A stretch of 64,000 bases of DNA, taken from the NCBI RefSeq assembly GCF_018446385.1, contig NC_055988.1, forward strand, positions 161,708,209-161,772,208, read 5' to 3'. Source of the DNA: Zingiber officinale (taxonomy: Eukaryota; Streptophyta; Magnoliopsida; Zingiberales; Zingiberaceae). The position numbers were made by a program, and so were the translations under genes. A model generated the notes under the pieces. The model ran no database searches. It saw only the letters and a program-made list of their open reading frames with translations, and was not told where the DNA came from. The stretch's first letter is position 1, and each line of letters starts with the position of its first letter. Shown here in pieces: positions 55,139 to 64,000 of the stretch.

Positions 55139-55723
55139 TTATTTAACAGAATGTGTAGATATAAAAAATCGATTTGTGCCTACTATATTTACCAAATATT
55201 TTTGAGAAATATTTTTTTTTGATATTTTTCTAATTTGGCCCCTAGGATTTTCAAAATAATATATTAGCCCATCATACTTTAATTTTTGCCCGCTAAATTT
55301 TGTTCTTTGGTTTTTTAACACCATCATACCTTATCCTTCCTCTTTTTCTTGAGATTGGGTTAGTTGTCCTTGATATATCCCTCCTCATCACTGTTGAAAC
55401 ATCTGATCTTTTATTTTGGCTTCTTCTTTAGTAATTTGGTGGCTTGTCTCTTATCAAAATTGTTAAATTTAAAAAATCTTTTCATTTTCCTTACCAAGTA
55501 TACTAATTCATCTTCATCCATTGAAAACTCTAAATCTAACTCACTCTGCTTCACTTTTAGAGCTATGTTATAGTTTGTATTTTCTATTTCTTTTAAGCTT
55601 GCACATTTAGACTCATGTAATCCATGATTGAAAATAAATCTTCTAAACTACTTACCTCGAGATTCTTCGAAATATAATAGAAGTCAACTATTAACATCCA
55701 CTCTTAAGTATGTGGGAATGCAT
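55139..55723 (-). pseudogene. Gag of element F, C-terminal and knuckle part
   Basis: Minus-strand frames match the gag of D: a YYISKNLEVSSLEDLF stretch near 55640-55690, and a MDEDELVYLVRKMKRFFKF stretch near 55460-55530. A CCHC knuckle near 55350-55400 is decayed to CFNSDEEGYIKDN, with Ser for the second Cys. The tail resembles VGRNLYW. Several stops. Confidence 0.7.
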
Positions 55724-55728
55724 GTAGG

Positions 55729-56855
55729 TGTAGGACCGTTAGATTCGATAGAGGGGGGGTAAATATCGATTCGAAAAAACAAGAGTTTAAACGCAGCGGA
55801 AAAGTAAACGAACACAGTTGTTTTTTACTTCGTTCGGAGCCTGTGACGACTCCTACTCGAAGGCCCGTGGTCCTTGACCACTTTCGTTGGGCAATCACTA
55901 TCAATTCGAATATTACAGAGTTAAGTACAAGAATTGACAGATAAAGAAAATACCGACAATAGAATTGAAACAAAACCAGCACTGAGTCGGAGAGCTTTTC
56001 GTAGCGTCACAAGAGCACAGAGCAGCAGATCTTGGATTCTTAGTTGATATAAAGCTCCACCCTTGCCCCTTCTTTTATATGAAGCTCAGGGCGCCCCGGA
56101 TCCCTTCCAGGCGCCCTGGTGAGACGTGGCAGGTCCAACCAGTGAGCTCCACGTGGCGACGCGCAATCAGGATAAAGTTTGCCTCCCGGGCGCCCGGACC
56201 CTGTTTTCCCGCAGAATCCGTCCTGCAAGACAAACATTAGTCCGGAGGCAAATATATATCCTGTAAAACAGATTGTTAGCACAATTAAAGTTCAACAAAG
56301 TAATAGCAAAGAGTATGACTTAGATTCCGTCTTTCCGAGACCGGAATCTAGTCACGATCTCGACTTAGATATCCGAAATGGATCTAAGCCGGATCGACGC
56401 CTAATGTTCCCTTCCCGGGAACGCGTCCTCGCAGTCACTCCCCTCCAGTGACTTACCTTACTTACCTGCCAGACGTCCGGTCAACCCTTCGACCCGTCTG
56501 GACTTCTCGCCAGCTATCCGGTCAGCCCGTCGACCTAGCTGGACTTCTCGCCAAGCGTCCGGTCAGCCCGTCGACCCGCTTGGACTTCTCGCCAGTTATC
56601 CGGTCAGCCCGTCGACCTAGCTGGACTTCTCGCCAAGCGTCCGGTCAGCCCGTCGACCCGCTTGGACTTCTTGCCAGCTATCCGGTCAGCCCGTCGACCT
56701 AGCTGGACTTCGTGCCAGACATCCGGTCAGCCCGTCGATCTGTCTGGACTTTTCCTGCACACTTGATCAAAGTGTCAGACAACAACACAACTAACTTAAC
56801 CTATTTGTCATTCATCAAAACCTGGGTTAGACCGTTAGTGCTACCCGCACCAACA
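55729..56855 (-). mobile_element. Solo LTR inside the gag of element F
   Basis: It runs from TGTAGGACCGTTAG to GCACCAACA with a perfect duplication GTAGG (55724-55728 and 56856-56860). A minus-strand TATA box (CATATAAAAG near 56070) is followed upstream by GGGCGCCC palindromes (56088-56205). Further on is a tandem array of a CCGGTCAGCCCGTCGACC unit (about 56470-56750), about 62 bp per pair of units. Confidence 0.9.
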
Positions 56856-56860
56856 GTAGG

Positions 56861-57290
56861 GCATACCTCAACATGCCCCAATTTGACGCTATTTCCTCAA
56901 GGTTGTTAAAGCCTGTGAAGATCTCCTTCATTCTGGCATATAGTTGAGCCATATTTTTCAATTGGAAGTTTCTAAGTTGGCTTCTCAGTAGATCTTTTTT
57001 TGCTAAATTTGCTTCTGAGGTTCCTTCATGAAGTTCTAGGAGTTTCTCCCAGAGTTATTTTGCAAAGTTGTATTTACAAAGTCTGTTTAACTTATGCACG
57101 AGTAACACAGTTAGTAAATGATATTTACCCTTACTATTTACAATGAAGTCTTCCCATTGCTTCTTTGTCCATCGATGCTTTTCTTGCTCTTCTCTATCAA
57201 TGTCTCTGGGCATCTCAAAACCATATTTAATGGATAACATTATATCAATATCAGTTCAAAAGAATATCTCCATTTTTCGCTTCCAAAGCA
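56861..57290 (-). pseudogene. Gag of element F, N-terminal part
   Basis: The minus strand has RYEGDFVLWKRKMEIFF, a UBN2 opening, then SIKYGFEMPRDIDREEQEK and further pieces up to the solo LTR. Stops and frame changes break it. Confidence 0.68.
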
Positions 57291-57333
57291 CGAAGTCACC
57301 TTCGTATCTTAGTAGTTGAATGCTTGACCCTAA

Positions 57334-58938
57334 TGATAGCAAAGAAAGCAATAATAGATAATAATCTCAAATTAATTTTAATTAATCAAGATTTATTATA
57401 ATTGCAATCATAATCAAGATCGACATGAACCAATATAAAAACATAATATTTTTAAATTTATTATATTCATTGCTATGATTCTAACTATTATGATTGTATG
57501 TCATATTTATTTTTTTTTCTATTATTGTTTAGACAACTTGTATAAATAAGCTCTTTGGCTTCAATGATAGATCATCCAAAATATTATTCTCTATTCTATA
57601 TTTATTTTTCTTTCCTTAATTTCTATATTTTTATCATAGTATTAAAACCATGAAACCTACAACACCCTCACTTCATCTCTTCCTCTTTTTTTTTTTTTTT
57701 TTTTTGTCTTTGCGCTCCTTTTAAATAAGCTCTTTGGCTTCAGCGATAGATCATCCAAAATATTATTCTCTATTCTATATTTTATTTCTCTTTCCTCAAT
57801 TTCTATATTGTTATCATAGTATTAGAACCATAAAACCTATAACACCCTCTTCCTCTTTCTTGTCTTTGTGCTTCTTTTAAATAAGCTCTTTAGCTTCAGC
57901 GATAGATCATCTAAAATATTATTCTATGTTCTATAGTTTATTTCTCTTTCCTCAATTTCTATATTTCTAGCATAGTATTAGAACCATGAAACCTACAATA
58001 ACCTCACTTCATCTCTTCCTCTTTTTTTTTTTTTGTCTCTGTGCTCCTTTTTCTTCCCCTCTTTATTTGTTCCCATATCCTCTTCACAGTGAGCTCTATC
58101 CTCTTCTAGCCAAATTTCTTGGCCTTATTATCTACGTTTGAACCTTTTGTGACTTCCACTTATCCTAGCTATAGTGAGATTGTCAATTAAATTTCTAAAC
58201 AACTTTTAGTTTCTTATGTCTCTATAAAAGATCAAATTGTTGATATATTCATCAATTCATTATCTAGACAATATTTTACCAAGTTAACATTCAAACTCAA
58301 CTTCCACTTTCAGTTTCTTTCAATTGCCTGGAGCTTCTTTCAGTCACTTAAAAACTGTTGACATGGTGATGCAGGCCCAACCCATGTTGAAGCCCAATAT
58401 GAGTCTTCAAACTTCAAACGGTCATAACTTTTGACTTGTGACTCAGAATCAGACTCTATCTATTGTCACATGTGTAGAATTCGAAAGCCTATGTTTGTTA
58501 TCGGTGAAATTATAGCCACCAAATTTCATCATCAAATTTCACCGTTTAAACTCTTTTCAGAGACTTTTTATTATTTTTGATAATTTTTATTTTTTTGGAT
58601 ATTTAGATTAATTTTTGTATTCTTGATATTTATTAGAGATGATTTGTCTTGATCCGTGTCTTGATTTGAGTTAAGATCATTCAATTAATTACTTTCTTAT
58701 TTAGGTAAAAATCGATTTTCTTTCTTTATAATATTGGAATTAAAATTTGTTAGTTATAATTTCTTTCCTTATTTAGGTCTTAAGTCGTGGTCTATATAAG
58801 AGTCTTTTTTAGATGTTAAGGGATTAACTCTCTAATATTAATAAAAAGTTTCATTTTTGAAGGTTCATCTCCTTGTCTTCTACTCAATTTTCCTCTTCTC
58901 GTCAGCCCACAGGATACTCACTATCCTGCTTGGCGTCA
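57334..58938 (+). repeat. Probable 5' LTR of element G
   Basis: The right end is set by the primer site after GCTTGGCGTCA. The left end is set at TGATAGCAAAG, where likeness to the gag of F stops. Three direct copies of a roughly 165-bp unit (about 57545-57720, 57723-57875, 57880-58030; CTCTTTGGCTTCAGCGATAG) lie inside, with long T runs. A TATA box (CTATATAAG) is near 58792. Confidence 0.55.
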
Positions 58939-58940
58939 AT

Positions 58941-58952
58941 TGGTATCAAAGC
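58941..58952 (+). other. Primer-binding site of element G
   Basis: TGGTATCAAAGC, two bases after the LTR end; one base off the TGGTATCAGAGC site of the Copia elements. Confidence 0.65.
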
Positions 58953-59065
58953 ATGTGAAGGTCATTGTCAAATCCAATGGTGGGTCGTCGTGATCGTAGT
59001 TGCAACAACATGTAGTCCTAGGGGGAGGAAGCTAAACATCATGGTCGTAACATCCAGGACATAAT

Positions 59066-59979
59066 TGTTGGTCCCGGTAGTGGCCAGCTAAAAGGGGGAG
59101 GATAGCCCTGCAATCAAAAACAAACCTTCCTCGTTCTTTATAGTGTAATTAAATCGAACACTTGCATAAACAAAGTAAATAAACTAAAAGGAAGAGACAC
59201 AACAAATTACTTGGTTACAACCGGGGATGTTGTTAATCCAAGAAAGATAAAAGCTCAGTAAACTCTCCTTCAGGCGGAGAAGCCTCTTACAGCAGTTGAC
59301 GCACTCAATTACAACTCATAACTCAAGATGGATCAATCATAAGTGTTGTGTTATATTTCCTAGGTCCAGAGGTCATTTTATATTTCCTGGAAAATCTTAT
59401 CATGGGCCAGAAGGCGCCTTCCATAGGGTTGGAAGGTGCCAGTGGATAAGAGTTTATCCACTGCCAACAACAAAATCTGCTTAGTTGAAGGTGCCTTCCA
59501 TAAGGTTGGAAGGCGCCTTCGTACTGTTCATCGAAGGTGCCTTCCATCCATGGAAGACACCTTTCACAGCGAGGCGTGGAGGCGCCTTCAATTCCCTTCG
59601 AAGGTGCCTCTAGCAGTGTTTCCAATTTCCTTTTGCTCTTTTGCTGCTCCAATTGCCTCAGTGATTTCAGCCAGCCGGAATAGGGCTCACCCGAACCCTT
59701 TTTCCAGCCTTCTGCTCGAGCAGTCTTTTGCTCCGGCTTCTTGTCCCTCGAATCGCCACACGTGTCCTTCTCGTCTGCTGGTATACGCTTCCATAGTACC
59801 TCGTCCCTCAGACACACCAAGCTTGTAGGCTCTCTCCCGTGTCGTCCTTCTCGCTAGCCGCATCTTCCGCTCGACTTCCTGTGCTCTTAAGCTTCTGCAC
59901 ACTTAGATATAGGGTTAAACACCAACAGGACTTAAACTGACTTGATTGATCACATCAAAACTATCACGGGGTATCAACA
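59066..59979 (-). mobile_element. Solo LTR in element G
   Basis: It starts TGTTGGTCCC and ends GGGTATCAACA, flanked by ATAAT (59061-59065) and ATAAC (59980-59984), a 5-bp duplication with one change. GGCGCC palindromes (GGAAGGCGCCTTC type, about 59405-59610) lie in the U3 for the minus strand. The left half has the CTTGGTTACAACC and GGCGGAGAAGCCTCTTAC parts seen in element C. Confidence 0.82.
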
Positions 59980-59984
59980 ATAAC

Positions 59985-60850
59985 GACGATTAAGAATTTA
60001 CGGAGGCAAGTTACATATTTAACCCAGTGTATGGTGGTGTGGGATCTCGAAGGTCGTGGATCTGAGTCTTCCTTTGAGAACCCGTATCACTGGAAGGACT
60101 CACCTCAGGAACACTGTGGGTGAGAGGAGCCAATTGGAGACTTCAGATTTCAGGATCTGCCTAAATTTTCTAGTCCGTTGCGAGTAGAGGACTTCATTGA
60201 GTGGATCAATGAAATAGAGTAGATCTTCAACTACAAGTGAGTTCCAGATCAGATGAAGTTGAAGTTAGTTATCATCATACTTAAGGGGTGAGTATCAGCA
60301 TAGTGGGAACAGATGCGACACTCTTGAGACAAACAAGGTAAATCCCAAATAACTAACAGAGAAGATATGAAAAAAAATAATGAAGGAATACTTCCTTCCC
60401 TTCACCTATACCTAAACTTTGTTCCAGTGACTTCACTCATTAAGATAAGGAGATCGATCGACAAATATACAAAAGAATTTTTCCAGCTAGTAGCCCGAAA
60501 TGACCTATCCAAGACAGAGGAGTAGAAGGTGGCACATTACTTAGGAGGTTTGCGCTTATCCTTGTAAGATATTCTCAGTCTTTATTCACTTTTGACGGTG
60601 TCAAAGGCCTTTCAGTGTGCACTGACAATTGAAAAGCAACACAATCAAAAACCAACGAGGAGAAGTGACTAGAATAGTCGGCCAGCTCGCTCTCAAAATT
60701 CTCGTCTTTCACAGCAGCAACCATTGCGGTAGTCATAGCATCAGTCACCACAGTGGTCGCCACAGGTTTTTCCCAAGGACCCAATCAAATGTTATCAATG
60801 TGGTGAATAGGGACATATGGTGCACCAATGTAGGAAGCCCTCTTATACTA
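59985..60850 (+). pseudogene. Ty3-type gag relic of element G
   Basis: A Retrotrans_gag-like core is recognisable (DFRFQDLPKFSSPLRVEDF, FIEWINEIE, YTKEFFQLVARNDL). A CCHC knuckle CYQCGE-stop-GHMVHQC lies near 60793-60833, with TAG in the place of a Glu codon. Many further stops; it cannot code for gag. Confidence 0.72.
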
Positions 60851-61059
60851 ATCCAAAGGTCCAAACTTGTTGATCGAGAAAGATGTGATAGAAGATACAA
60901 CAACAATTGGTAATCCAATGTATGAAGCATTTGACAAAGTGATTTATGATGATGACCATGAGACTTTGGTCGTTCATAAGAGTCTGTTGACTCCCAAGGG
61001 TGATTTAAGGGACGATTGGATGAGAACCAATATTTTTTTATATTACCTGCATAATCACA

Positions 61060-61400
61060 GATAAAGTTTGCAAGAATATCATTGACAATAGCAATTATGA
61101 GAACGTAATATCCGTTGAGGCTGTCAAAAATTACAACTAAAGACAGATCGTCATCATAAACCCTATAAATTATCCTAGCTAAATAAAGAAAGTGATCAGG
61201 TAACAGTAGACCGGCGATGTCTCATTTCCTTTTTAATGGAAAATATTTTGATAGCGTGTAGTATGATGTGGTGGTCATGGATGCATATCATGTATTGTTG
61301 AGGCAACCTTGGCAGTATGATCGTAGTACTATTCATGATAGGAGAAAGAATACCTATACCCTTAAGGCCAAGGGAAAAAAAAACTTATGTTAGCGTTGCG
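61060..61400 (+). pseudogene. Ty3-type protease-region relic of element G
   Basis: Pieces such as YENVISVEAVK, YFDSVYYDVVVMDAYHVLL and WQYDRSTIHDRRKNTYTLK match the stretch after the active site of Ty3 proteases, in the order expected after gag. The catalytic D-S/T-G is decayed. The frame is cut by element H. Confidence 0.62.
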
Positions 61401-61487
61401 GCGGAAAGGAAATACTCCAATTCTGGTATCTAAAAATACTAAAAATGCTTTCTATATCCAGGTTTCTAGATGAAGTGGAGCATGAAG

Positions 61488-62435
61488 TGTTGGTCCCACT
61501 GGAGGCTGGTAAGAGGGAAGGGGTGAATTGCCCTACAAAAATTAAATCACAAACCTTTCTTGGATATTCAATTAATTTAAAAGAACTTGTAAAAATAAAC
61601 AAAAGAGACTAATTAGAAACAAATTCAGACACAGAGGGTTTACTTGGTTTGTAATCAGAGGATTGCTAAATCAAGGCAAAGATGACGCACTATCTGATTC
61701 TCCTCTGGGCGGAGTAGCCTCTTACAGCGTTGACAGTACAAAAGAATAGAAAGCACAAAGAAAATGAATTACAAGTTGGTTGAGTTAATTGTGCAGATTA
61801 GTGCTATATTTATAGCACTGGTCGGGGCGCCCCGAAGGGGTTTCAGGCGTCCTGGGGGGATAAAACTTTATCCCCCAACATTCAGATCGCGTTAGAATCG
61901 ATCTGGTTAAAAACTTCATCCCGGGCGCCCGGAAGGGTTCCGGGCGCCCCGGGCTGCTCCGGGCGCTCGGAAGGGTTCCGGGCGCCCCGAGCTGCTCCGG
62001 CCACCCGGAATGGTTTCGAGCACCCCGGGCCTTAAAGTCAACAAAAGTTGACTTTTTCGTCTTCGGTTCAGCTCGTCTCGATCCGGGTCTTGTTCGCTCC
62101 GGCTCCGCTAGCTTGGGTGATCTCGACCATCTGGAATAGGGCTCACCCGAACCCAAGTTCCGGCCTTCTCCTCAAGCAGCCTTCCTTCCCGATTTCTCGT
62201 CCCTCGAACGTCGCGCACATTCTTCTCGTCCACCGGTGTACTCTTCCGCGGTCACCTCGTCCCTCGGACGCACCGAGCCCGTCGGCTCTCTCCCCGTGTC
62301 GACCTTCTCGCTAGCCGCGTCTTCCGCTTGACTTCCTGTGTTCCTAAGCTCCTGCACACTTAGACACAAGGGTTAGACAAAACAGGACATAACTTAACTT
62401 GTTTGATCACATCAAAACACCTTAGGGTTCCAACA
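61488..62435 (-). repeat. Left LTR (biological 3' LTR) of element H
   Basis: TGTTGGTCCCACTGG to GGGTTCCAACA. The minus-strand TATA box is GCTATAAATATAGC near 61803. GGGCGCCC palindromes follow upstream (61823-62030), some changed to GGCCACCC. The outer part carries CTCGCTAGCCGCGTCTTCCG. Confidence 0.88.
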
Positions 62436-62436
62436 A

Positions 62437-62449
62437 TTTCCCCCTTTTT
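62437..62449 (-). other. Polypurine tract of element H
   Basis: The minus strand reads AAAAAGGGGGAAA, next to the LTR. Confidence 0.8.
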
Positions 62450-63240
62450 GATGTAAGCAACCCAAGTTAAACTAGGGTAAACAAATGCAATAAAAACAGT
62501 TAATTTACAATTAATTTGCAAATAAGTCTAAAATTTTTTCAATTTTAAAAAATTATATTACATTATATTACCTCCCCCTAGACTTAACATACTTCCCCCT
62601 CTTTGATCACATAAAATTGGAGTTATAAACAAGTCTAAGGTAAATTCTCACTTAAAAAATCTTAAGTGTTAAAAAAAACATTTCTTAAAATTTAAGTTTG
62701 AAACTTATTTCAACATTTCCTTAAAAAAAATTCCACAAGTAAAAAAAATTCTAAGGCAATTTTTATAAAAAAATTTATAAGGCAATATAAAAAAAAATCC
62801 TAAGTCAAAAAAAAATTTCTAAGGTAATTTCAAAAAAAAATTCTAAGTAATTTTTTTTAAACTGAATATTTTTGAAAATATTTTCTAAAACAAATTGAAT
62901 AACCTTTTAAAGCATATTTGCAACAGAAACATTTTCTAAGTTAAATGAAATTTTCAAAACAAATGTTTAACAACTTTTAAGCATTATTTAATTCTAACTA
63001 TAATATTTTTCCAGAAAGTTAATTAAACATTTGATTTTAGTATTTTAGCTTCCAGGTTGTGGTGAGGCACTAGACCTTCTTGGTTATTGGAGTAACAACC
63101 ATTTCCTTAGACAAAGCCTCAAATAGAAACTATCTGTTTAACTTTCTTGCTAAAAAATGCTAAGTTTAATTTAAAATTCAAGTTAAACATGTTTTCGAAA
63201 CCCAATAGAGGTTCCTTCCTACAGGGTTAATTAAACATTT
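62450..63240 (-). other. Post-gag region of element H
   Basis: AT-rich, no gene. It contains the conserved block (63015-63119) also present in elements 1 and D. Confidence 0.6.
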
Positions 63241-64000
63241 TCTAGGTACATAGGCCTTTGATATTTTTCTAATTTGATTTTGGTGAAACCTATAATACCA
63301 GTTTAGTCCTCTATAATTTCTAAAAGTAGAAATATTTGAACCATTAGACTTTTTCAATCTTTCTATTTCTTCTTTTAGTTTTTCATTTCAATTTTCAATT
63401 TATCTAAGTCCTCTATAAGACATGATTTTGTCAAAATTCTTTTTGTTTCTAAAATTTCATTTTCTAATTTGGTATTTTTTATTTTCTAATTTATACATGG
63501 ATTTAGTCATTGCCTTAATACAAAAGTAAAGTTGATCAGGGGATAAGAGGCATACCTCACTTACCATATCAGACTTGAAGCTTAAATCTCCCCCTGCTTC
63601 GCTGCTTTCATCTGAGGTAGCTTCCCCTTCATCGATGTTGGGTTCTGATGTGCTTTGTCCTTCGTAGCTTGCCATCAACGGTAGCCCGACATATTCTTGA
63701 ATCTCGGACTCAGATGGAGAAGTGTCGTCCCAAGTAACTTTTAGGTTCTTGTGCTTCTTGGGAATCTTGCCTTTGTCCTTCTTTAGTTCTGAGCAATCTT
63801 CTTTTAGGTGTCCTTCCTTTTGACACTGGTAGCAATGCATCCTTCTTCTATTCCTTGGATTCTTTTTATTCTACATTTCTTTAAATTTATTAGATCTAAA
63901 AAACTTTTTAAAGTTTCTTACCATGTATGCTTCCTGATCATCTTCTGAGTCTGACTCGGGTTCATCTCTTTTGGTTGCGTTAGTGCGATCATCTGGCTTG
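63241..64000 (-). pseudogene. Gag of element H, C-terminal two thirds, incomplete at window edge
   Basis: The knuckle CYQCQKEGHLKEDC near 63795-63840 is complete. It is followed by the KVTWDDTSPSESE linker, the acidic EPNIDEGEATSDE segment and a coiled coil with stops beyond 63457. Upstream of the knuckle the frame has one TAG near 63870, then YMVRNFKKFFRSNKF. Same order as the gag of D. Confidence 0.75.

Larger units (their letters stand above)
53452..57333 (-). mobile_element. Element F: degenerate minus-strand Copia-type relic
   Basis: On the minus strand gag (57290 down to 55139) is followed by a polypurine-like end and an LTR (about 53452-54942). The other LTR is missing; the gag start is cut by the likely LTR start of element G. 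It carries a MITE and a solo LTR. No pol is visible. Confidence 0.68.
57334..61487 (+). mobile_element. Element G: degenerate Ty3/gypsy element
   Basis: A probable LTR (57334-58938) is followed by a primer-binding site, gag and protease relics on + with many stops. The element is cut by the insertion of element H. A solo LTR interrupts its start of gag. Reverse transcriptase is not reached. Confidence 0.7.
61488..64000 (-). mobile_element. Element H: Copia-type gag-only-like element, runs off the window
   Basis: The left LTR, polypurine tract, post-gag region and gag down to the knuckle and upstream linker are in the window on the minus strand. No pol lies between gag and the polypurine tract, where Copia pol would be expected. 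The right LTR and primer site are outside. Confidence 0.78.

Overview
This window is nuclear DNA of a flowering plant with a large, repeat-rich genome. Two spliced or plant-type genes (an SKU5-similar cupredoxin protein and a 2-oxoglutarate/Fe(II) oxygenase) sit in about 58 kb of nested LTR retrotransposons and MITEs. The GC-rich gene ends, the very short introns and the style of the LTRs suggest a monocot, but I cannot name the species.

Layout. 1-5824: right part of a Copia-type gag-only element (element 1, + strand) whose gag is split by a 2.7-kb solo LTR. 5830-19969: an old minus-strand Copia-type element (A), into which a younger gag-only element of the same gag family (B, 9860-17592) has inserted. 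19970-22539: intergenic DNA with a hAT-like MITE (21545-22195). 22540-24624: an intact eight-exon SKS gene on +. 24625-27622: intergenic DNA, Ty3 LTR debris, a Copia LTR fragment and a gag relic. 27628-40484: a Tat-lineage Ty3 element on the minus strand with a truncated pol, a 73-bp satellite-like array and an antisense ORF; it is split by a third gag-only element (C, 31368-34997). 41038-42099: an intact oxygenase gene on the minus strand, with a 1.1-kb palindromic foldback element about 320 bp upstream of its start. 45432-53407: gag-only element D, carrying gag-only element E (46531-49917) inside its gag and a hAT-like MITE in its right LTR. About 53452-57333: relic F (minus) with a solo LTR and a small MITE. 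57334-61487: degenerate Ty3 element G (+) with another solo LTR. 61488-end: gag-only element H (minus), running off the window.

Most insertions are proved by matching 5-bp target duplications: GAAAG, CCAAA, TTATT, GTTGG, GGAAC, GTTTA, GTAGG and ATAAT/ATAAC. The MITEs have 8-bp duplications. Elements B, C, D and E carry LTRs, a primer-binding site, gag and a polypurine tract but no protease, integrase, reverse transcriptase or RNase H, and 1 and H look the same as far as they can be seen. They fit the class known as terminal-repeat retrotransposons with a GAG domain. No Copia pol is present in the window, so mobilisation would have to come from partners elsewhere.

The most unusual pattern is that the Copia-type LTRs with a readable U3 carry an array of a short palindrome just upstream of the TATA box. 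The palindrome differs between elements (ATCGAT, GATCGGTC/GACCGATC, GTCGAC, GGCGCC), even between elements with near-identical gag. The Tat element adds an antisense coiled-coil ORF with its own TATA box.
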